Source: Armatimonadota bacterium
GTDB taxonomy: Bacteria; Armatimonadota; Hebobacteria; Hebobacterales; WVXJ01
DNA length: 12,371 bases
Assembly: GCA_011773575.1 (NCBI GenBank)
Contig: WVXJ01000171.1
Span: 875 to 13,245, forward strand
Direction of reading: 5' to 3'
Shown here one piece after another: positions 1 to 5,792 of this stretch (positions within the stretch are counted from its first letter, which is position 1; the number at the start of each line of letters is the position of its first letter). The position numbers were made by a program, and so were the translations under genes. A model generated the notes under the pieces. The model saw nothing but the letters and a program-made list of their open reading frames with translations, had not been told where the DNA came from and made no database searches.

Positions 1-665
1 ACCAGACTGCCCAGGAGAGTAGGCTCTTGAGTCAGATAGGCGCTGGCCGCATAAAATTCGTCTCCGATGATGGTGTAATCACAGGAGACAATGAAAAAAG
101 GAATCTGGGTAGTTGCAGGAGTGCCCGCCACCTGGATGGCGCCGGCTTCCTGGCCCGCCTCCGCCAAGAGCAGGGCCTCCGCGTAGAAATTCCCGAAGAG
201 GAAGGTGGAGGCCACCTTTTCCCTCATCATCAGGCCCATAACTCCCGCGGCGAAAGCGAATTGTTCGTCGGAGAGGTAGCGGACATCTTCCGGGCAATGG
301 GTGTCGGATTTCCCTTCCGCCATCCAGGCCTCCCGGGTGGCTTCTTCGGCGACGGCGAGTATCATGGCATCGGGCACCGGCACCAGCAGGCGGTTTCCAT
401 AGCGGGCGGCGAGCCGGGCCACATGGGTCATAATACCCAGCGCCTGCAAAGTAGGAAGATCGAGGCGGGCAAGGCCCATGGAGAAGAGCATGGGTCTGCC
501 CATTTCCGTGGCTCGACCCACGGTTTCGTCAATGGCGGAAAGCCCCGGGATTCGGCGGATAAAGAGTTTCCGGCCTTTTCGGGCGGTGATGATGCTGATG
601 AGGATGATGGAACACATGATCAGCATCATCAGGATATGAAACCAGTTGGCGTGTTCAAGTTTCAT
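1..665 (-). CDS. DUF6754-like membrane protein, N-terminal part (runs off left edge)
   Basis: The reading frame is open from an ATG at 663-665 to the window edge, giving 221 codons, so the C-terminal part is missing. Residues about 7-27 form one strongly hydrophobic N-terminal helix. They are followed by a basic stretch (RKGRKLFIRR) and a soluble alpha/beta-looking region containing ETVGRATEMGRPMLFSMG and, near the edge, SCDYTIIGDEFYAASAYL. From memory these phrases match the DUF6754 family of membrane proteins found in bacteria and archaea, whose function is unknown; later membrane helices would lie beyond position 1. The start codon overlaps the end of the upstream 109-residue gene by 11 nt and has no strong Shine-Dalgarno, so translational coupling is likely. 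It is the last visible gene of the minus-strand operon. That this is a real membrane-protein gene is well supported; the family name is recalled, not searched. Confidence 0.75.
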   Translation of the reverse strand, partial: MKLEHANWFHILMMLIMCSIILISIITARKGRKLFIRRIPGLSAIDETVGRATEMGRPMLFSMGLARLDLPTLQALGIMTHVARLAARYGNRLLVPVPDAMILAVAEEATREAWMAEGKSDTHCPEDVRYLSDEQFAFAAGVMGLMMREKVASTFLFGNFYAEALLLAEAGQEAGAIQVAGTPATTQIPFFIVSCDYTIIGDEFYAASAYLTQEPTLLGSL

Positions 666-984
666 GTCTGTTTGCGGCTTCTTCAATGCTTTGAATGAGC
701 CGGTCAACGCCTCCTGGCGTGTCCAACAGGCGGGCGAATTTCTCCGCTCCGTCCGGAGGGACGATGAACTTCAAAAAGGGCGCACAGAAGAATATGGCCT
801 GGCTCCCCAAGAAGGAGATGGGCCGGTGAATCTCCAGAAACATCACCGCGGGCACTTCCAGCCGCCTGCGAGCGATTTCCCGGGCGATCTTCTCGATGAA
901 GGCGTCTTCATCTTCCCGCGCCGTTTTCGTTTGCACGGCGGTATCTTGTGTGAGGCCGGTCGACCCCGGTGGCAAGAGGCTCAT
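655..984 (-). CDS. Small conserved-looking protein of unknown function (109 aa)
   Basis: This encodes 109 residues. Residues 1-25 look disordered, 26-42 are a charged helix, 43-60 include VPAVMFLEIHRPISFLG, and 61-76 are a hydrophobic stretch (SQAIFFCAPFLKFIVP). A C-terminal helix contains the sequence VDRLIQSIEEA. The hydrophobic stretch may dip into the membrane or bind the neighbouring membrane proteins. The start is supported by GAGGAG eight bases before the ATG and by the ATGA overlap with the stop of the upstream 157-residue gene. The stop overlaps the start of the DUF6754-like gene. I cannot name its function. Its tight placement between two membrane-protein genes suggests a small partner subunit of that assembly, which is inference from context only. 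Confidence 0.8.
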   Translation of the reverse strand: MSLLPPGSTGLTQDTAVQTKTAREDEDAFIEKIAREIARRRLEVPAVMFLEIHRPISFLGSQAIFFCAPFLKFIVPPDGAEKFARLLDTPGGVDRLIQSIEEAANRHET

Positions 985-1454
985 GTTTGCGGCTCCTCAG
1001 AGTACTTCGCTTCAAGTTGATTGGAGGCCTCAGATACGGACGCGCGCAGCGCGCGAATGATCTCCACCACCTTCTCCTGCTCTTCCCCCTCTACCCGCAA
1101 ATGGACGCCGCGAAAGGCCTCTCTCCAGCCCGGATGAGAGAGGGGGCTGAGTTTGATCCCTTGTGGGCCCCTGTAGCAGCGGCTAACCCTCTCCCAGGGC
1201 AAATAGCGAGAAGAGAAGAGATTCCGCACATACGCTCCCGTCTCGGTCAGCCGATAGCGGATGGGAAAGAGGAACTCAGCCACCGCCGACACCAGGAGGA
1301 ACATACAGACGGCGGCCAATAGAGGATCACGGAAACACACCAGCACTGTGAAAGAGGCGGCGAGGACAGCGGTTATTACTGCATAAGTCTTCTTGGGTTG
1401 GCTGAGAGCGAGATGGGTTTGCCATTCCAACAAGACGCGTTCGTTCTTTTCCAT
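981..1454 (-). CDS. Membrane protein with two N-terminal helices and a probable PH-like cytoplasmic domain (157 aa)
   Basis: Two hydrophobic helices (about residues 24-40 and 45-62) form a membrane hairpin. The following part, about 65-137, begins with FPIRYRLTETGAYVRNLF and continues with PWERVSRCYRGPQGIKLSPL, ending in a helix rich in Glu and Val. That order of two membrane helices, a beta-rich segment with a Y/R-L-T-x-x-G start and a final helix resembles bacterial PH-like (YcxB or YdbT type) domains. The match is structural reasoning, not a family hit. The ATG is preceded by only a weak GGAAA. The gene starts 20 nt after the AMMECR1-HD gene, and its stop overlaps the start of the 109-residue gene (ATGA), so it lies within the same transcript. 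Function is unknown. Confidence 0.82.
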   Translation of the reverse strand: MEKNERVLLEWQTHLALSQPKKTYAVITAVLAASFTVLVCFRDPLLAAVCMFLLVSAVAEFLFPIRYRLTETGAYVRNLFSSRYLPWERVSRCYRGPQGIKLSPLSHPGWREAFRGVHLRVEGEEQEKVVEIIRALRASVSEASNQLEAKYSEEPQT

Positions 1455-1474
1455 TTTGTTTTTCCGCGACTAGA

Positions 1475-2587
1475 CTATAACCCCAACTGCGGCGCAATCT
1501 TCTGCATAGCCTCCAGACCCAGGCCTATGAAGGATTCCACACTTGAGCCAAGTTGTTCAAATGAGGCAATCTTCTCCCGGCTGACAGCGCGCGCAAAAGA
1601 CTTCTCTTTCATGCGATTACACACAAAGGAGACGTCGATCCCGGCAAGTTTCTTATCCGGGGAGATAAGCGCGGCGGCAACGATGAGGCCGGTGAGCGGA
1701 TCCACCGCCCACAGCGCCTTTGCCAGTTTGCTCTCTCGCGGGGCGAGGTCATTGTGGCCCTTTATCGCCTCTATGATGGGGCCATCTATTCCCTGCTCCA
1801 GCAGAATCTCCTCCGCCGCCAGAGTATGGCGCTCCGGCTGCTCCGCGGTAAGGTCATAGTCAATATCATGCAGCAGCCCACACAGTTTCCACTGTGGTTG
1901 ATCCTCCTCCAGGGACTCGGCAACTCGGCCCAGCACTGCCTCCGCGGCCAAGCAGTGTTTCACCAGATTGGGGGTGGTGAGATGGGTTTCCAGCAATTTG
2001 AGCGCGTCAGCGTGATTGAGATGAAGATAGAGTTCGCTGGGATTCCCCTCTTCCTCGCCGAAGATCTCCGCGGTGAAGCGATAGATCGTCGCTCCTTCCA
2101 TCCAGGCCGTTGGAGAAAGGCCCGCTTTCTCACAGGTGTGAGAGAGAAACTCCTCTCTACCCCAACCCCATTCTCTGGCCACCTGAGGAAGCAACAGGCC
2201 TCTTCTTCTCCCCTGTTCAGCCACCAGTCCGTGTGTGCCGACCTGGACAGTGGACAGGTCTGCTATCATTTCCAATGGAGAAAGGACGGAAATCTCCAGC
2301 CGAACCTGTGGGAGTTCTTCTTCTCGCAAGGGAGAAAAGCGAAAATCTTCACTGGAAGCCATAGTCGCCGCGCGCCTGATGGTCTCCCAGAGAGGCAAAG
2401 TTGGTTCAACGAGGCCGATACATCCACGCAGTTCGCCCTGACGGCGAATTGTTACAAAGGCTCCGGCAAGTCGCGATAAGGCCTCGTCCTGGGGTTTGAG
2501 GCTCTCTGCTTCTTCTCCGCGCACTCTGGTTTCAACGGCCGTGCGTGCAATCTGCGTCAGTGCCGCCCTTTGGAGATGATTCAACAC
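1475..2587 (-). CDS. AMMECR1-domain / HD-domain fusion protein
   Basis: Counted from the GTG at 2587, residues about 1-175 are an AMMECR1 domain. It has the family hallmark LRGCIG at 53-58 followed by EP, and later SSEDFRFSPL. Residues about 187-370 are an HD-superfamily hydrolase domain resembling stand-alone HDIG-type predicted hydrolases (COG2316-like). H211 (in LVKHC), the pair H240-D241 in LLHDID, and D296 in AVDPLTGL are likely metal ligands. Such HD domains usually cleave phosphoester bonds, but the substrate here is unknown. Both domains look intact. The frame is open upstream to TTG codons at 2602 and 2608. I prefer GTG 2587 because AGAGG lies six bases before it and because the AMMECR1 fold starts right after it. 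A promoter lies at 2636-2664. It is the first gene of the leftward operon. No Memo or radical SAM partner gene is visible in the window. Confidence 0.88.
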   Translation of the reverse strand: MLNHLQRAALTQIARTAVETRVRGEEAESLKPQDEALSRLAGAFVTIRRQGELRGCIGLVEPTLPLWETIRRAATMASSEDFRFSPLREEELPQVRLEISVLSPLEMIADLSTVQVGTHGLVAEQGRRRGLLLPQVAREWGWGREEFLSHTCEKAGLSPTAWMEGATIYRFTAEIFGEEEGNPSELYLHLNHADALKLLETHLTTPNLVKHCLAAEAVLGRVAESLEEDQPQWKLCGLLHDIDYDLTAEQPERHTLAAEEILLEQGIDGPIIEAIKGHNDLAPRESKLAKALWAVDPLTGLIVAAALISPDKKLAGIDVSFVCNRMKEKSFARAVSREKIASFEQLGSSVESFIGLGLEAMQKIAPQLGL

Positions 2588-2635
2588 CTGGGGCCTCTGC
2601 AAAGCCAAAGATTACGGATCGGGACGCAATTCCAT

Positions 2636-2664
2636 AGTATAGGTTGGGCTATGGGCCAAGTCAA
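2636..2664 (-). promoter_or_regulatory. Sigma-70-type promoter of the leftward AMMECR1-HD operon
   Basis: Read on the minus strand, TTGACT (2664-2659) and TATACT (2641-2636) are separated by exactly 17 bases; each differs from consensus by one base. Transcription would start near 2629, leaving about 42 bases before the preferred GTG at 2587. It lies in the divergent intergenic region and points away from the MerR-type gene. Confidence 0.75.
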
Positions 2665-2749
2665 TCGCATTCTTTGTGCAAACATTGTCATTCTTGCCTG
2701 TGAAAAGAGGTCTCGCGGGAGCGTTTGTTGTCGAATTCCGCTACGTTAC

Positions 2750-2817
2750 GGCTTTGTGAGAAGCCAGCATGGCTTATGAGTCCTACAAGAGAGTCGGGAA
2801 ATCTTGACAATAAGCCA
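2750..2817. promoter_or_regulatory. Phased AAGCC/GGCTT half-sites, candidate operator region
   Basis: GGCTT at 2750-2754, AAGCC at 2761-2765 and GGCTT at 2771-2775 alternate in orientation at 10-11 bp steps, so they lie on one face of the helix. AAGCCA occurs again at 2812-2817, inside the -35/-10 spacer of the rightward promoter, about four helical turns further on. A further AAGCCA lies at 2602-2607 near the start of the leftward operon transcript. The inner pair forms the dyad AAGCCAgcaTGGCTT. An operator for the adjacent MerR-type regulator is a reasonable guess, but binding is not shown by sequence alone. Confidence 0.4.
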
Positions 2818-2831
2818 TTTTTCGGTATAAT
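2804..2831 (+). promoter_or_regulatory. Near-consensus sigma-70-type promoter of the rightward MerR/KaiC/sigma cluster
   Basis: A perfect -35 TTGACA (2804-2809) and a perfect -10 TATAAT (2826-2831) are separated by 16 bases. Transcription would start near 2838, giving a leader of about 100 bases before the GTG at 2936. An intrinsically strong promoter in front of a regulator suggests repression or leader control. The AAGCCA half-site in the spacer is a candidate repressor contact. Confidence 0.8.
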
Positions 2832-2836
2832 TTCGA

Positions 2837-2932
2837 CACTGCCTGAAATAAGCAGCGACACCGGTTTAGCTTCAGAGCCTCTTTTGCGTGTCAGGCAATG
2901 TTTGACGATTCCTCCTTGAAGTTTCCAAGGAG
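2837..2932 (+). promoter_or_regulatory. Structured 5' leader with a hairpin sequestering the ribosome binding site
   Basis: CTCCTTG (2912-2918) pairs perfectly over 7 bp with CAAGGAG (2926-2932) across a 7-base loop. The 3' arm contains the AAGGAG Shine-Dalgarno of the MerR-type gene, so the folded form would block its translation. Upstream, the segment 2837-2846 can pair with 2891-2900 (GCCTGA/TCAGGC core, one mismatch in ten). GACAC at 2857-2861 can instead pair with GTGTC at 2888-2892, sharing two bases with the first stem. No known riboswitch class is recognised. Confidence 0.5.
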
Positions 2933-2935
2933 AAC

Positions 2936-3655
2936 GTGGTGAAATCAGACCCAAGCGACCCGCAAATACGCTATCCAAAGCCCCGCCGCAGCAACATACA
3001 CCCCGTTGATCTGGGAGACGCGCTGACACATCTTCGCCTTGGCATAGGTGCCGCTGCGAAGATGTGCGGTGTTTCAATTCGCCAATTATCCTACTGGAGT
3101 GACAAAGGTGTCTTCTCTTCTGATCCGGACTCGAAAAGCACGCAGAAAGGCCGGACATCCTCCAAGAAATCCTCCAACCGCTCGCGAATATTCGATTACC
3201 CTGCTATTGAGAAGGCCTGCCTCATAAAACAGGCTCTGGATCTGGGCTACAGCCTGGAGGCCGCGGTAAGCGAGGCGGAAGCCTTCCTGCGGAGAAACGC
3301 GAAGGAAGAAAAAAGGCTGCAGCGCCTTTCCGAGACGGAATTGGCTGCGACCGTAGGAGAACAGGCGCAAGCGCTTTCCGGACTGGCGGAGCGAATCCGA
3401 AGAGGGTTGCGAACCTATCGGGTGAGCGGAGATTTGGGACGGATGGCAGCCTCCTCAAGGGGATTGGAAAGACTGATATCCTTCTTCGAAGCAAACCCCT
3501 ATACCGTCAATACCGCGCGGCAGATCGCCCTCCGCTTGGGCCGGGATGTTGAAGGTGTAACGAAAGAACTGGAAGTCCTTGAAGGACAGCGGTTCATTCA
3601 GAAGATCTCATATCCGGGAAACGATATATATCGTTATCTGCCGCGGAGAAAATGA
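2936..3655 (+). CDS. MerR-family transcriptional regulator with a C-terminal winged-helix domain
   Basis: The N-terminal part, about residues 35-120, is a MerR-type winged helix. GIGAAAKMCGVSIRQLSYW is the helix-turn-helix, RIFDYPAIEKACLIKQAL the segment after the wing, and LGYSLEAAVSEAEAFL the next helix. The wing loop (about 61-84) is long and rich in Ser and Lys compared with ordinary MerR proteins. Residues 121-165 form a charged helical linker. Residues about 178-235 look like a second winged helix (FFEANPYTVNTARQIALRLG, then LEVLEGQRFIQKISYPG with an aromatic beta-wing). No effector-binding domain is evident. The gene starts at GTG 2936 or GTG 2939, both served by AAGGAG at 2927-2932; the second has the better spacing. 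It is the first gene of the rightward cluster, and its stop overlaps an ATG of the downstream ATPase frame. Autoregulation and control of the divergent operon are plausible. Confidence 0.85.
   Translation: MVKSDPSDPQIRYPKPRRSNIHPVDLGDALTHLRLGIGAAAKMCGVSIRQLSYWSDKGVFSSDPDSKSTQKGRTSSKKSSNRSRIFDYPAIEKACLIKQALDLGYSLEAAVSEAEAFLRRNAKEEKRLQRLSETELAATVGEQAQALSGLAERIRRGLRTYRVSGDLGRMAASSRGLERLISFFEANPYTVNTARQIALRLGRDVEGVTKELEVLEGQRFIQKISYPGNDIYRYLPRRK
3620..3635. repeat. 16-bp perfect palindrome AACGATATATATCGTT
   Basis: The sequence reads identically on both strands over 16 bases. It lies inside the last codons of the MerR-type gene (encoding part of GNDIYRYL), about 90 bp before the preferred start of the KaiC-like gene. 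It could be an internal operator or a weak mRNA hairpin, or a coincidence of coding. Confidence 0.4.
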
Positions 3656-3723
3656 GAGGGACGCCGCCTGGCGCGTTTCTTTTCCTTTTTCGGGATATTG
3701 AAAGGAAGGGAAGGGCTGGAACG

Positions 3724-5115
3724 ATGCAGACGAAGTTACCGCGCGTGCGTACTGGAATAGAAGGCCTGGACGATCTGCTGTGCGGGGGCTTTCTGGAGGG
3801 AGATACAGTGCTGCTGGCCGGCGCCCCCGGCAGTGGGAAGACCAGCATGGGGATGCAATATCTCTACAGCGGGGCGGCTGAATATGACGAGCCGGGGATC
3901 TTCATCACCTTTGAAGAGTTCCCCCAGCGCATTTATCGGGACGCGGTCAATTTCGGTTGGGATTTTCCCCGCCTGGAGAAGGAGAATAAGCTCAAGGTCA
4001 TCTTCACCTCTCCGGACCTGGTGCAGCAAGACCTGCTTCATGAACAAGGCATCATCACCGAGATGATCCATGAGATCGGCGCTCGCCGGGCCGTGGTGGA
4101 TTCCATCAGCCACTTTCAGCATCATCCCTCACTGCATGGGGATCGAAGAGAGGCCATCTACGGGCTGATGAATGCGCTGAAGAGAGAGGGCCTCACCTCT
4201 ATTCTGATCCGGGAGTTGCCTGGGGAAGAAGAAGTGGGTTCGGCGGCTGAGGATTTTCTCGCCGATGGGCTGATAGCTCTCTCCCAGGAGCGGGTCGAAG
4301 GCCAGCGGATGCGCTTTGTTGAAGTGATGAAGAGCCGCGGCAGTCCTCATATTCCGGTGCGGGGAATGCTTCTCTTCGAAGCGGGGGGACTGAATGTCAT
4401 ACCTGCCCATCGAAAGGCTTTTTTCCACTTTGAGGAGGCCATCTCCACAGGCATACCCCATCTCGACAACCTGCTGGGTGGAGGTATCCCCTACGGCTCC
4501 TTTTATCTGCTGGAGAATGGGTCCGACTTTCATCCGCAACTCTTGGAGGCGAACTTCTTGAAAGAGTCAATAGAAGCCGGAGACATCTGGGTGCAGGTGG
4601 GCTCTGCCCCTGCGCTAAGCCAAGAGGTTTGCGTACACTTGAGAGGGCTGGGCATCGGTGCAGGCTCATTAGAAGAGAAGATCAAGAATGGCACGGTGCG
4701 GATCATCGGCCCGGTCGGCTCTGCTGACGAAGCCGGCAACTGCAGCGCGGAGGATGTCATCAAGACCCTTGAGGAGATATTCCTCTCTCTCCGAGAACGC
4801 CAGAAACTGCGGCTCCAGATTGATCTCTCCTCCCTCGCCATCTCACTGGGGTTGAATGACCTGCTCGATCTACTCTCGCACTTGCTGGGCATTTCCCGCT
4901 GCTATGGCGGCGTCTCTTTGGGCCTCATCCAGCCGCACTTGGTCGGAGAAGAGACTCTAGGGAAAGTGCGCTCTCTGGCCGACGGGATCGTCCGTATCTG
5001 GAAGCAAGGTGATTTCGATTACCTTCAGATACTGAAGGCCGTGAATTCTGTGCGAACGCGGGTGCAGACCATCCTGGAAATCCCTGACCCCCCCTATCTT
5101 AGAATCGTCTCCTGA
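3724..5115 (+). CDS. KaiC-like RecA-superfamily ATPase with one intact and one degenerate ATPase domain
   Basis: Counted from the ATG at 3724, the first KaiC-type domain covers about residues 8-230. It has TGIEGLDDLLCGG, a Walker A GAPGSGKT at 33-40, the catalytic Glu pair in FITFEEF (E64, E65), a Walker B ending in D126 (RAVVDSIS), and the family motif MKSRGSPH near 202-209. The second copy starts at STGIPHLDNLLGGGIP (about 241-256), but its P-loop position reads ENGSDFHPQLL and lacks the GK[ST] needed for nucleotide binding. The architecture resembles KaiC's CI-CII, without clear KaiC phosphosites and with 463 residues. Such proteins act as cytoplasmic NTP-driven switches. An in-frame ATG at 3652 overlaps the preceding stop. 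I prefer 3724 because KaiC homologues begin just before this motif and a purine-rich AAGGAAGGGAAGGG precedes it. The ECF sigma gene follows after only 17 nt. Confidence 0.9.
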   Translation: MQTKLPRVRTGIEGLDDLLCGGFLEGDTVLLAGAPGSGKTSMGMQYLYSGAAEYDEPGIFITFEEFPQRIYRDAVNFGWDFPRLEKENKLKVIFTSPDLVQQDLLHEQGIITEMIHEIGARRAVVDSISHFQHHPSLHGDRREAIYGLMNALKREGLTSILIRELPGEEEVGSAAEDFLADGLIALSQERVEGQRMRFVEVMKSRGSPHIPVRGMLLFEAGGLNVIPAHRKAFFHFEEAISTGIPHLDNLLGGGIPYGSFYLLENGSDFHPQLLEANFLKESIEAGDIWVQVGSAPALSQEVCVHLRGLGIGAGSLEEKIKNGTVRIIGPVGSADEAGNCSAEDVIKTLEEIFLSLRERQKLRLQIDLSSLAISLGLNDLLDLLSHLLGISRCYGGVSLGLIQPHLVGEETLGKVRSLADGIVRIWKQGDFDYLQILKAVNSVRTRVQTILEIPDPPYLRIVS

Positions 5116-5132
5116 ACCGGCCCGTCAGACCA

Positions 5133-5756
5133 GTGGGACGGACTGTGACACCTGAAATGGCTGATGTTGAAGCGAGGCTGGATGAAGCGGCCTTGATAAT
5201 TCGATGTTGCGAGGGTGACGCAGGCGCTTTCGATCTCCTCGTAGGTGCGCATGCTTCCAGGGTCTTCAACCTGGCCTATCGCATGTTGGGATCTCAGCAG
5301 GATGCAGAAGACGCCGCCCAGGAGGCTTTCCTGAGGGCCTTCTCTGCACTGAAGAAGTTTCGACAAGGCGCAAAATTCTCCACCTGGATCCACCGCATAA
5401 CGGTCAATGTCTGCCTGGATGAACTTAAACGCCGCCGCAGCCGCCCCCAGCCGCTTACTTCGCTGTATGGAGAGCGCGAGGGAAATCCGTCTAATCCGGC
5501 GGAACTGTCCGCGGCAAACCCGGCCGCCACTGATCCGGCGGAAATTGTCACCAGGCAGGCGGAGCAGCAAGAGGTCCAACGGGCGCTCGCCTCACTGCCA
5601 CCACATCAACGGGCGGTTGTGGCAATGTGCGATATAGAAGGCCTGACTTATGAAGAGGCTGCCGCCGCTCTCAACGTCGGAGTCGGAACCATCAAGTCCC
5701 GTCTTCATCGGGCGCGTGAGAAACTGAGACAACTTCTCGTTCCAACAGGGAACTAA
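5133..5756 (+). CDS. ECF (sigma-70 family, group 4) RNA polymerase sigma factor
   Basis: Region 2 spans about residues 31-101: AFDLLVGAHASRVFNLAYRM, then DAEDAAQEAFLRAF for core binding, then FSTWIHRITVNVCLDELKRR for -10 recognition. Region 4 spans about 147-201: ALASLPPHQRAVVAMCDIEG, then LTYEEAAAALNVGVGTIKSR, the -35 helix-turn-helix, then LHRAREKL. The linker 102-145 is Pro/Ala-rich and contains NPAE and DPAE repeats. There is no region 1.1 or 3, and the 207-residue length fits RpoE-like ECF factors. It directs core polymerase to stress or envelope promoters. The start is uncertain: GTG 5133, GTG 5145 and ATG 5157 are in frame and none has a strong ribosome site. The anti-sigma gene follows 36 nt later, the usual arrangement. 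Confidence 0.95.
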   Translation: MGRTVTPEMADVEARLDEAALIIRCCEGDAGAFDLLVGAHASRVFNLAYRMLGSQQDAEDAAQEAFLRAFSALKKFRQGAKFSTWIHRITVNVCLDELKRRRSRPQPLTSLYGEREGNPSNPAELSAANPAATDPAEIVTRQAEQQEVQRALASLPPHQRAVVAMCDIEGLTYEEAAAALNVGVGTIKSRLHRAREKLRQLLVPTGN

Positions 5757-5792
5757 GCTGCGAGAAGTGAAGTCAAAGAAGATGAAGCAAAA

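Noticed and set aside
27..698. Plus-strand 223-codon open frame at the left end
   Set aside because: It lies opposite the DUF6754-like gene, whose protein has a membrane helix, family-like motifs and overlap coupling. The plus-strand product is Gly/His-rich and has no recognisable domain.
1754..2479. Plus-strand 241-codon open frame
   Set aside because: It is antisense to the AMMECR1-HD gene, whose motifs (LRGCIG, HDID) are clear.
2688..3158. Minus-strand open frame across the divergent intergenic region
   Set aside because: It crosses a near-consensus promoter and the MerR-type coding start, and has no domain.
3736..5094. Circadian clock KaiC with KaiA/KaiB
   Set aside because: No kaiA or kaiB genes are present, the second domain lacks a P-loop and the neighbours are regulators, so a clock assignment is not supported.
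5488..5550. Short direct repeat (TCCGGCGGAA) in the ECF sigma gene
   Set aside because: It encodes repeated P-A-E residues in the flexible linker between regions 2 and 4; it is ordinary linker drift, not a mobile or regulatory repeat.
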